DNA of 64,000 nt, taken from the NCBI RefSeq assembly GCF_027596085.1, contig NC_072457.1, positions 29,892,898-29,956,897 of the forward strand. Reading direction: 5' to 3'. Source of the stretch: Anoplopoma fimbria. Taxonomy: Eukaryota > Chordata > Actinopteri > Perciformes > Anoplopomatidae. A program made the position numbers and the translations under genes. The notes below the pieces were generated by a model. It searched no databases. It saw only the letters and a program-made list of their open reading frames with translations, and was not told the origin of the DNA. Positions 26,766 through 39,002 of the stretch are shown one piece after another (positions within the stretch are counted from its first letter, which is position 1; each line of letters starts with the position of its first letter).

Positions 26766-29053
26766 TGAAAAAACAACTCACGTGACTATCGACCTGTCAA
26801 TCTCCAGTTCCATTTCACCTTCACTCATAAATTGGTCTTTCTGAGTGACTATTGACATGTTAAGCACAAATACGGCATTTGCAAATACAGATGTATTTCT
26901 TTAGCAGTGCATATATCAATATCTATATCCTTATAGTCAAATTACAAGTCATGGCATTTATACTGTAAAAATATAAAATTAATTTCTATAAGGTTAAAAA
27001 AAGATGGATACAATTAAATTGATGGAAGAGAAACCACTTTACCAATTTAAGGAACTGGACAAATACAATAAACAACATTGTAGTGTACTGACGAGGCGGA
27101 CGCAGAGGTAGCACTAGTTCACTTTATTCAACCATAATACCGTCGGTGAGTTACTGCACATGCACACTACAAAACCTAGAAAAGGACTGTGTTCACTGAG
27201 GTCCACAAAGCACTAGTACACCTTACAACCATATAACATCACTGTGGTCAATTTACCACAAACATGTTTTTCAGCAGCTAGAAAAAGTCAAACTCAAGTC
27301 ATGGAGCTGAAAAAAAGAATAATTGCAATTTGTCTTTGACTTAGACACAAATAACCTGTCACGTGTGAATGTCATGAAATCTCTTTTCATCTAAAAATGA
27401 TGTTTTGACATGGGACTTGAGTCATTCACTGACAAATGTAAACTAAACTACAAACTTTTTGATGATGAATAGGAGAAAAATGTACCCAAAATAGTGTTGA
27501 ATAAAATATTTTAATTTTTTTTGCAGAATGCCCTATATACAAAAGCAATTAAATTAATTTCAAATGACCTATTTGCCTTGAAATTAAACATCTTTCCTTC
27601 CCTTCCAAGACTCTCCTTGGTGAAGCTGTCATTGAATTAAACAAGACTTTTTTGAAAAGATAATTGTAAACTGAAACACACTGAAATCATTTTCTGAATA
27701 TATTTCATTTAATTTGCAAGTGTTGAATTACCTTTTTGTATTTTCAATGTAAACATGATTTATTCTTAATCTTTTTATGATGCTTTGTGTTTTCGGATTA
27801 GAGTACTATGCCAATCATTGAAATATATTTACGAGAATTCGTCATGGTGGAGGAAGAACAACACATCTAGTGTATCCAGGACTCCAGAATTGGATATCAA
27901 TTACAGGATTATGATATGTTATTGTGGCTCTGGAGGAATTCAATTGATACTATTCTGAGCATGTTGAGAGGATTCCTTCATATTTCCTTTGCCTTTCTCT
28001 CTCTCCAGCACAACGACATCTCTGCTAATTATTTGTGTTAATATCCTTCATGAAATGTGAACTAGAGAGGTTGGGGAAAGGTGTTTAGGAGCTGTTGGGC
28101 AAAAAAGGACTGATCCATATAGCCGGATTCACTGTCACAGCATTCCCAATTGAAGGGGAACTTGCATGCACACGGCAGGGAAGCGGATCTGACACTCTAA
28201 AATCGGCTCAGGGATGTTCTTAGTGAATTTTCGCACATTAATGCTTTTAGAGCATCCACAAACATAGGCGCACACACGCACACACACCAATCCACACACA
28301 CACCTCATCTCTTGCTAATTCCTCTCTTCTCCTCCCTCTTTCGTCTCCTCTCCTCCCTCACCCTCCCTTCGCGGGCTGCCAAGCTAAGCCTAGAGCAGTT
28401 AAATAATCACTAAGGCTTCCAGCTGGCAGAATGTGCTGCAGTTTTTCTGAGAGGGGGGAATATAGCAGGGATGGCAGGACACAACAGCAGCATGCCAATA
28501 TGTATTGATATTGTGCTGACGAAATGTGTTTGTGCGTGTTTGTTTGTGTGTGCACTCCGGAAAAGTAGAGTGGGAAATTGTTAGTATGACATACTTCATT
28601 TGAAGAGGCCTATTTTATTAGCAGGGCATTTTGATTAAGTTTTTAATGCTTCCTTGGACTCTGAAAGAGATCATTCCAACAGGCAATTGTACACCATGGA
28701 CTTTACTGCGGGCAAAAGGGGGAAAACAAAATATACTAAAAACGCTCACTTACTTCGATATGTTGTGTGTGTGTATGTTTGAATTTAGTAAATTGTCTTA
28801 TGCTTGTTTATTTGTGTGGCTTATTGTTTCATTGTGTCTTCAAGAAGGGAAAAAAAGAAAACAGTTGAACTCTTAAAAATAATATCTTCTATCTGATGCA
28901 ATAATTTGTAATTCTTACAATGCACTCCCAAAATCCCTTAACATCGGGTCAATTTTTATTTTTTTATCCCTTTGGTTTATCTCCATCAGAACGCTCTGCA
29001 ATGCGGCAAATTACAATTGTGATCCAAAATGCTGATTAGCACTACAGCATGAC
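26766..29053. other. AT-rich unique DNA, no gene seen
   Basis: No supported coding region. AT-rich blocks at 27380-27860 and a more balanced block at 28140-28560 are the sort of sequence in which conserved non-coding elements occur, but conservation cannot be judged here. Confidence 0.6.
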
Positions 29054-29091
29054 ATGAAATGAAATGAAATGAAATGAAATGACATGAAATA
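29054..29091 (+). repeat. (ATGAA)n pentanucleotide repeat
   Basis: About five uninterrupted ATGAA units followed by one ATGAC variant and one further unit. Confidence 0.93.
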
Positions 29092-29317
29092 AAAATTCAG
29101 TTGATAGAGCTGCTTCCAATTTCATAATGTTGGCCTTCAAAAGCTGGGCTCTGAAGTTATTTTCTACAACAATAAACCGGCTTTTGGAGCCTAATACCTT
29201 ACAGTATCTGCCGCTGAAAGCAACGACAGCAAGAAAAGCTTAAAGCCAGGCTGTTGAGTTTGGACACAGACAAATACACTTGTGGATGCGCGCACATACA
29301 GCCACGCATAAACACAA

Positions 29318-29318
<1 letters not shown>

Positions 29319-29398
<80 letters not shown>
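29319..29398 (+). repeat. (CA)n microsatellite, ~80 bp
   Basis: Uninterrupted CA run of about 40 units, preceded by a degenerate ACA-rich stretch from 29292. Confidence 0.97.
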
Positions 29399-29399
<1 letters not shown>

Positions 29400-29547
29400 G
29401 CTGAAATATTAGTGTTTGAGCATTCCTCCTAGCTCAACTTGCAGGCAGCTAAATACAATACTGGCCCCTGGGTCATATCTATAAATACGAGTACATCAAA
29501 GGGGTTCATCCTACTAGACACATCAGTATGGCCAGTGGGTTCCTTGG

Positions 29548-29575
29548 CTCTCTCTCTCACACACACACACACACA

Positions 29576-29609
<34 letters not shown>
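29548..29609 (+). repeat. (CT)n(CA)n compound microsatellite
   Basis: A short CT run passes into CA, which is broken once by gcgc at 29577-29580. Confidence 0.94.
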
Positions 29610-29610
<1 letters not shown>

Positions 29611-29982
29611 CATTTCCACACTCCCATTTTGAGTTTTAGCTATGTATTTTTGATGCTGAGTTGCCATCATATGTGTGTGCGTGTGTCTAGGTGTCAGTAA
29701 CTTTATCCGTCTTGAAATAGCCAGAAAAACCCTGAAGGCCTAGCAGAGTCTTTTTAAAATGTTGCTCCTTGCTGCAGTGCTGATTTATGCTACTTACTTA
29801 GTGAAGACAGGAGGTGGTAAGTAAATCAATCATACAATCAGTCAGCCATTTAGAGTGTCAGTCGGTCTGTCAGTCAATCATTCCCCCTGTCACGTATCAC
29901 ACCTCTCTCTCACTCTCTCTCGCTATCTCTATCCATATTTCTATCCGTCTCGCTACCACATGCACATACTCACACCTACCGA

Positions 29983-31289
<1,307 letters not shown>

Positions 31290-31562
31290 AGGTGGGTAAG
31301 GTAAACATTTGATAGACAGTAGTTCATTTGTAGCCGCCGGAGGAGGGGGAGTAAAAGGCAAAAAAGGGGAAAAAGAAGAATCAGAAAGGGGGCAAAGTTA
31401 GCCAATGATTCGGGGGGGAAACATATATATATTTGAAGGTTGTTGTAGGATAATAGAGCATAGTTTTTGAGCTTTCTGCCGTTGTGACAACAGGAGAGGT
31501 GAGTGAAGATTAGAGCCTGGGTCAGGGCATGAGGAAGACAAGAGTCCAAACAAGCCAGACTG
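31290..31562. repeat. Dispersed repeat C, copy 1
   Basis: Matches 34215-34370 in the same orientation. Shared blocks are 'gggtaaggtaaac-tttgatagacag', an A/G-rich block, a TATATATA block, and 'ggtcagggc-tgagga-gaca' followed by 'gagtcc'. The TATA-type and purine blocks are low-complexity, but the two end blocks are not. Non-coding, family unknown. Confidence 0.65.
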
Positions 31563-31629
31563 GAGGAAAGCCATTATAGAACTCATGCTGTTCACTGTTT
31601 CCTTCCTCACAAATTGTCCTTCCCCTTTA

Positions 31630-31633
<4 letters not shown>

Positions 31634-31668
<35 letters not shown>

Positions 31669-31672
31669 GATG
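31634..31672 (+). repeat. (CA)n microsatellite, short
   Basis: About 14 CA units followed by an AA interruption and a few more units. Confidence 0.93.
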
Positions 31673-32123
31673 CCTTCAAACCTAAATAAGAGAGACAGTA
31701 TTGTAGGTGTTCTGCAGGAGGCATTTCCTTTGAGATGTCAAGGTAATCATGTAGGCAGTTTCATCTTTAACTGTATTCATTAATTCATTATGTCATTTAC
31801 TTTACCCATATTTAGTTTCATGTGAGGGGGAGAGAGGATGACAGAAGACATAATTGAAATGTTGCACTTGCCAGGCCTTTTCTGGCCCGGTTGTTGTTTT
31901 GTCTCTGTCCTCCTAATAAGCTCCTTGTGTGTTACCCATCAGATGGAAGTTGGAACACCTGAGGCCAGTGATCCACAGCTATGGGGTCCTTGCCTCAGAT
32001 ATTAGGAATGGAGGCTTTTCTACCCTCACGTACTATGAGACAGTGCTTGTGTTGCTCAAATCATGCTTTTCAAACCCTCCATACACACAAACATTGCATG
32101 CTGTAGCTGACTACACTGACTTC
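31673..32123. other. Unique DNA, no gene seen
   Basis: Short frames only. No supported feature. Confidence 0.55.
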
Positions 32124-32350
32124 AGGGGATCAGTATAGTCATTACAATTTCTTCTCTGGGGACCTTGAAAATCTCGAGCAGATTTTATGGTGATCCATCC
32201 AATAGTTCTCAAGATATATGTAAAAAAAAAAGAAGAAGAAGAAAGAAGAAAAGTTAGGGGAACACCAAAGTCCTGAGGATTTATCCTGTGGGGACCATGA
32301 ATTATTGTACAACAGTTCATAGAAATCCATCCGATAGAGCAGATATGATT
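32124..32350 (+). repeat. Dimeric fish repeat, two ~93 bp units
   Basis: Unit 1 (32125-32218) and unit 2 (32256-32350) share 'ggggat/ggggaa' starts, 'ctggggacc-tgaa' against 'gtggggaccatgaa', and 'gatccatccaatag' against 'aatccatccgatag'. They are joined by an A-rich GAA linker (32222-32252). I recall this tandem-type unit, with 'tggggaccatgaat' and 'aatccatccaatag', as a very common fish repeat. Two-unit copies fit unequal exchange or insertion of a dimeric element. Confidence 0.75.
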
Positions 32351-32667
32351 TGTTTCTGCATTAATATGGTGGAGCAACTGACTGACAGTCAAATATAGTT
32401 TGGCTCTTTCCAAAAATGTATATAGCTACTTTCAACCTTCCTACCCCATTTTTATTCTGGCTCACCACACAGCCCTGGACAATTCACCAGTCTGGGAACA
32501 ACAAATACACATATAATTATGTTTAAATATATATATACAGTATATATACATATATAAAAACATAAACCGGTTTCTTTTAGCAAATTGAATATTAAATGAT
32601 GAATGTATATCAAACAATTTAATGATAAATCAAATATGAATCATAAACATGAATAAGTGAAAAAATA
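32351..32667. other. AT-rich spacer with TATATA palindromes
   Basis: Contains a palindromic TATATA/CAGTATATATACATATATA stretch around 32527-32557. Otherwise no feature. Confidence 0.6.
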
Positions 32668-32694
32668 TTGATTGATTGATTGATTGATTTATGT

Positions 32695-32769
<75 letters not shown>

Positions 32770-32773
32770 AATC
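32668..32773 (+). repeat. (GATT)n tetranucleotide microsatellite, ~105 bp
   Basis: TGAT/GATT units throughout, with one short interruption (atgtatttat) near 32690-32700. Confidence 0.96.
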
Positions 32774-33176
32774 GATGGCTTTCAGCTGCAAGTGTGATGG
32801 TTTTTTATGGATAAAATTTAAGATATGAATAATATGTAATAACAATAACTTATTTCAACAGTCAATTATTAACAAACTGTGACACAACAAAAAGAAGATT
32901 GTATCAGAGTTACACCTGAATGCACCAAGTTCCTGTTGGTGCCCGATGTGCTTTATGTACCAAAGGGCTTTGACACAGATTTAGATTCTCTAAATCTTCG
33001 GTCAAAGACATGTTAATTGTTTAAATAACAAAGGGGGAAGGCAAAACGTTGCCACATCGCTGACTTTAGGGAAGAAGTAGGACCGTTTCTCCGTCATCTC
33101 TGACTCCAGCAGTGACCATGGTGTCTCAAAAAGTGCAGCTGCAGGCCACTGATTAGCTAGTTTTTTTTTCCTTCAG

Positions 33177-33248
33177 ACGCTTGCAAGTATGTGGGGATGG
33201 AAATTAAAAATGATGGGACAATTGCTGATCCTGCCGTTGACTTCGAAG
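33177..33248 (+). CDS. Candidate single exon (weak)
   Basis: A 72 bp segment is preceded by a very good acceptor (nine T, then ccttcag at 33161-33176) and followed by AAG|gtcaga, a plausible donor. Its length is a multiple of three. In the frame starting with the third base the peptide contains CKYVGMEIKNDGT with no stop. The other two frames give either a stop or a low-complexity Leu/Met-rich peptide. I do not recognise the protein. A 72 bp stop-free frame with a good acceptor can arise by chance in 64 kb, so this is only a candidate and could belong to a gene whose other exons lie outside the window. Confidence 0.25.
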
Positions 33249-33426
33249 GTCAGAATTGAATGCTTATTTGGATACATTTTCAAATTTACATTACCTAATA
33301 CTTTAGTGTGTGTGAGTGTAATATACAATTATTTAGGGTAAATGTGTATGCCAGTTGATCAATAACTACTTTAATATTCTAGGAACCTTAAAAAAGTGAG
33401 GGTTTGGGATCAAATTGTAAGACATT

Positions 33427-33973
33427 CTACCAATCAACAGACAAGTCATAAGCAGTGATGCTTGGAATGGTATGTGTGAATAACTTGCTGACATCAAGCT
33501 CTTTGAATTTAAGAATATCAAGGAATAGAGCTTCTTGTACACAGTTGCCAGTGAACAGCAGGGAATCCTTTGATACGTGCGTTGAGTTACTCTTTGAGTT
33601 TAAACTCCTTGGATTTTTCACTTTTACTGCACAAAAACACTTCTCTAAAGTACATAAAAAGTTCAGACTTAATGTGAGGGAATTCAAGACGAGTGTGAAT
33701 TCTGCTGGGCAGGCATTAGGCCTTTTTGTTTGGAAACAAACTTCTCCAAGAGAACAGAAAAGTCTCCAGCGTTGGTCGAGCTGTTGTAACTGTACCCAGA
33801 GACTGTTTCTGTCTGTGCAGGCTACAGCTGATGTAACCTCTGTGGAACTGCCCTCGCCGCCTTCAGATGGACGTGCTTGGTTACTGATGTGCTGGTTCAT
33901 CTCTGTGTCAGCAGGACGTGGTCCTGTGTGTCTTGTCTCAGGTTCTGCTTCAAACTCATGGATTTGTTGCTAA
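33427..33973. other. Segment with long overlapping open frames on both strands
   Basis: The plus strand is open for 172 codons (33455-33973) and the minus strand for 157 codons (33427-33900). This is the longest pair outside simple repeats and transposons. Neither frame has a recognisable domain, a promoter or convincing splice sites, and the sequence has ordinary composition. It may be a chance low-stop region, part of an old element or non-coding DNA. Function unknown. Confidence 0.35.
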
Positions 33974-34214
33974 TCAATCTGGACTTCCTGGGTTTAATTG
34001 TATTGTCTCACTGCTACCTGAAGCAATTTGCCCAAACAAACCAAGCTCCAACTGTTTTTGTTCTAAATGCCTGCTGTTGATAACTCTTCTCTTGAAAACT
34101 GCATCTGGCAAAATGTCCAGAGGAGGGTCTTATTGGGTGGCAGATCGATCTCAACAGAGGGAAACAGGTCTAACTTTGGTTTGGCTGGCTGATAAGATTT
34201 GCGTCCAACATGCA

Positions 34215-34370
34215 TGGGTAAGGTAAACTTTTGATAGACAGACCGAGAAGCCGTTTCAGGGGGGGTTTGTATAAAGCAAAAGGAGAAAAGACCCTTCAGA
34301 GACGTAATATATATGTATATATAAAATAGGTGCAGGGGTCAGGGCCTGAGGAGGACAACGAGTCCGTTCA
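34215..34370. repeat. Dispersed repeat C, copy 2
   Basis: Partner of 31290-31562. It contains 'gggtaaggtaaacttttgat' at the left and 'ggtcagggcctgaggaggac' at the right. It is shorter than copy 1 because the middle is condensed. Confidence 0.65.
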
Positions 34371-35418
<1,048 letters not shown>

Positions 35419-35523
35419 GAGTTCAGGTATAACAACACATTTCCAAAACTGACATTTAATCCAAGCAAACAAATCACCGTGGAGATCCCCCATCTATCCA
35501 AGAGCCAAAATATATTTATCGTT

Positions 35524-35664
<141 letters not shown>

Positions 35665-36072
35665 TAGGGCATGCACAGAGACATAGCAATATTACGGAAC
35701 ATCTCTCTCAGAGCCCATCCAGACTGTCAGGGGAATATGCTTATTTGTGATTTTATTGGAGAACGGTGTCCTCCATTTCCTATTATTGGCACCATCTCAC
35801 AGCCCCCTGGGGTAACTGGGATTGATATACCTGCATGTGTGTGTGTGTGGATATGCCTGTGTTGTCGTTAGCTAGATATGGGTAATTCCTATATCTCTGT
35901 TGAATTTATGGAGATTGATTTGCCTGACAAATTGACATGGCTCAATATTACCGTAGTTATTCAGATGTTCTTCATGTAGCCAAGCATTAAGCGAATGTTT
36001 GTGTGTGTATGTATGTCTGTTGGTTTGTGTGTAATGTGGGGGTGGGCATTAGATAAAGAGAGAGAGACTTGG

Positions 36073-36075
<3 letters not shown>
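35665..36075. other. Unique DNA, no gene seen
   Basis: Short frames. A degenerate GT patch occurs at about 35996-36035. Confidence 0.55.

Positions 36076-36112
<37 letters not shown>
36076..36112 (+). repeat. (GA)n microsatellite
   Basis: About 18 GA units, with a looser GA-rich lead-in from 36055. Confidence 0.95.
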
Positions 36113-36116
<4 letters not shown>

Positions 36117-36219
36117 CAAGAGTCAACACTCCAAAAAATGGAAGTTTTATGACAAGTTAAGCCGACTTAAAATGCATACCAGGGGCCATATTGAATAAAG
36201 ATGATGGGTTTAGCTAGGC

Positions 36220-36284
<65 letters not shown>
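36220..36284 (+). repeat. (GT)n microsatellite, ~65 bp
   Basis: About 32 GT units. It is opposite in orientation to the AC array at 35526-35664, about 550 bp away. Confidence 0.96.
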
Positions 36285-36286
<2 letters not shown>

Positions 36287-36780
36287 GGGGGGTTTACGCT
36301 AGGGACAAGGAGGAAAATATGGGTGTATACAAATCTCTGTGCTGTTGGCGTTCTCGTAGGCAGTTAAGAACTATAAGGGAGTGTATTTACCCGGGTATTA
36401 GCAACACAAGTAGACCTCATAATACCTCATTTAATAGTTTGACTGAATGAGATGGCACGGTCTGTAAGCGGATCATCTGAGGTGCATTATGAATTCCTAT
36501 TCTGGAAATTAATTAAGTCACATTGTAATTCACCTACTTATTCTTTTGTCAGTCTTCATTATCAGCACCAAAAAAAATATGGCAGAGTAAGAGATAGAAG
36601 GAAGGAGAAAAAGACAAAGGGAGATTTGGGGCCTCAGTAGGCTGCACTGAGTAATGATTTCTGACCTCTGCCGGACGAACAGCCAGATATCCTACCTCTG
36701 TGTTCCCATCCTCTATCTTGTCTCCTTCCATTGTCGCGAGGGGATTGCTTCGCGCCCATTATTAGGGTGGACTTAGCTTT
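36285..36780. other. Unique DNA, no gene seen
   Basis: No supported gene. Purine-rich patch at 36582-36622. Confidence 0.55.
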
Positions 36781-37420
36781 TACCACCATCTTCCCTCTAT
36801 TTGCCCCCACCTCTCCTCAGCTATCTGTCCTTTACATCTTATTTTTTTTATCTTGTTTCTCCCTTCCTCTTCCTTTTTCATTTCCTACTCTTTCCTCTTG
36901 TATACCCTTTCCTTTCTTATCTTATTTTTTTACATTCCTTTCCTTTCCTTTCTCTCCTTGTCATTTCTCTTGTATCCTTTCCTTTTCTTTCCTTTCCATT
37001 TTTCTTGTATCTTGTTCTCCTCCACTACTCTCATATGTTATTTTTCTTGTTTATCCTTTAATTTCTTTTTCCCTTTTGCTTAAAGGCTTTGCTTTCTTTC
37101 CTCTTTTGTCTTCATATCCTCTTCCTTATTCGCTCCCCCTCCCTCTCTTTTCTAATATATGTCCTCTTGTTTTATTCCTTCCCTGGTCTTTCCATATTAT
37201 TCCCCTTGTTTCAGCTTCTTCTCTTCTTTCTCATCCTCCAATCTCCTGACTTCTCTTCTCCTCATACACCTCAGTCCTATCTCAACAGAGCAGCAGACTC
37301 CAGCTCTGTCCATTTCCATCACTCTCTCTCACACTCTCTCTCTTTCTCTATCTCCAGACACCACCCCACCTCATTTCCTCCCCCTGCCTCCCTCTCCTCC
37401 TCCTTCCCTATGTGTCCTGA
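36781..37420 (+). repeat. ~640 bp pyrimidine-rich strand (polypyrimidine tract)
   Basis: The plus strand is overwhelmingly T and C with scattered A and few G (repeated ttcctttc, cttttcttt, ctctctc). The 172-, 137-, 100- and 86-codon frames through it translate to Phe/Leu/Ser/Pro-rich sequence and are composition artefacts. Such tracts can adopt triplex structures in principle. Confidence 0.85.
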
Positions 37421-37545
37421 GGGTGTCAGCCACAAGCGGTTACTCCCATCCGTCCTGCTGACCACCAGGCCATGCCGAGGCCCAGACACTGATCTGATGT
37501 GACAGCTCACTCATTATTTAAAGTCAGAACCACTCTGTGTGTTTG

Positions 37546-37547
<2 letters not shown>

Positions 37548-37640
<93 letters not shown>
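37548..37640 (+). repeat. (TG)n microsatellite, ~93 bp
   Basis: Uninterrupted run of about 46 units. Confidence 0.97.
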
Positions 37641-37642
<2 letters not shown>

Positions 37643-37939
37643 TTGGGGGGTTGACTGGGCAATGGGTGTGTGAGTGTGTATGTGCCCATCTGACTGCCTG
37701 TGTGTGTCTCTGCCCTTCTTTTTCAAGGGCCAATGAGTAGAGATGAGAAGAGGGCTAATGAAGTGAGCATTTGATTGGGAGCTAGAGAACCGTATCAGTG
37801 TTCTCGGGGAAAGAAGGAGAGGGAGACAGTAATGGTGTTGTTTGAGCAGAAAAGCATTTTCATCGTTAAAGTGAATCGGAGTCAAGAAAGCCAAAACAAG
37901 AAAAGAAAACTGCATTATTTACAGTCTGCTTATCTATAA

Positions 37940-37940
37940 T

Positions 37941-38003
<63 letters not shown>
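37940..38003 (+). repeat. (CTTT)n tetranucleotide microsatellite
   Basis: About 16 uninterrupted TTTC units, pyrimidine on the plus strand. Confidence 0.96.
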
Positions 38004-38379
38004 GGTTGAGTCTCGGACCAACCTAACTGCTTAACTGCTTTTCACAACTGATGACTTCTTTGTCAGATGAGGATAAAGACGTGCATCTAAACTGCAAATG
38101 GCTAAATGGTCCACAGGATGCTAAGCCATTGACTTCTGCTGTTAACGGTCGTAACATAGCAACACCAATTGCTCATACAAACACTGTTGTTTAGCAACAG
38201 TTGCAATTTTGGGAGGTTGTTGGAATAGAGATTTTAAGCCCACCTTGTCTCAATTCTCACGGACAGCCAACCACGACGGCAGCGCAAGAGTCCACTTTTC
38301 AAAGTACAAGCTAAGTGGGTACTTAATCAAGTGAAGAGAGGCTGAGTTTGGTTGAGATTGCCCCTTTTTCCTCTTTCTC

Positions 38380-38398
38380 TCACACACACTCACTCACA

Positions 38399-38443
<45 letters not shown>
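38380..38443 (+). repeat. (CA)n microsatellite with CACT lead-in
   Basis: CACACT/CACT interruptions at the left, then about 21 CA units at 38401-38443. Confidence 0.94.
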
Positions 38444-38444
<1 letters not shown>

Positions 38445-38961
38445 ACACCCTTTCTGTCTCTCCATGTCTGTCCATCCATTTTTCTGCGCACGTATTTTCT
38501 CGCCCACAACTCAAACAAAGAGCATTTGACTTTTGACTTCTATTTGGCTGCCAACCACCAACTCCAATATAAACTAATAAAAATCAGCCACATGCACAAC
38601 CACGCGTACACACACACATACAAACACACACTCACACAAACACACAGCTCAATATACCTTAGCAGTGTAGATCGCAGATGCCCAGGGCCAAAAAGCTAAA
38701 TTGAAGTGACCCTGAGTCAGCTTAAACAAACCTAAGAGAAGAGGATGGATGTGGAGTGCAGAGGAAGAAATGAAAGAGAGAATGAAATAGCTGAGGCCAA
38801 CATGTAGCCGTCATATACAGAATGTCAACAAGGTGCTGAGATGGGTCGGCATCGTGCGGTTTGAAGCTTCTCCAGGATTTCCCATTACTTGCAGGTTAAA
38901 GGAATGATGGTAGCACATGTGTAATCCAACCTCGCACACACATGCCTTTTTCTCTCTTTCT

Positions 38962-38963
<2 letters not shown>

Positions 38964-38999
<36 letters not shown>
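38964..38999 (+). repeat. (CA)n microsatellite
   Basis: About 18 CA units preceded by tctctctttctct. Confidence 0.94.

Positions 39000-39002
<3 letters not shown>

Noticed and set aside
36731..37249. 172-codon plus-strand frame as a membrane protein
   Set aside because: It lies mostly in the pyrimidine-rich tract, and its Phe/Leu/Ser/Pro composition follows directly from T/C content.
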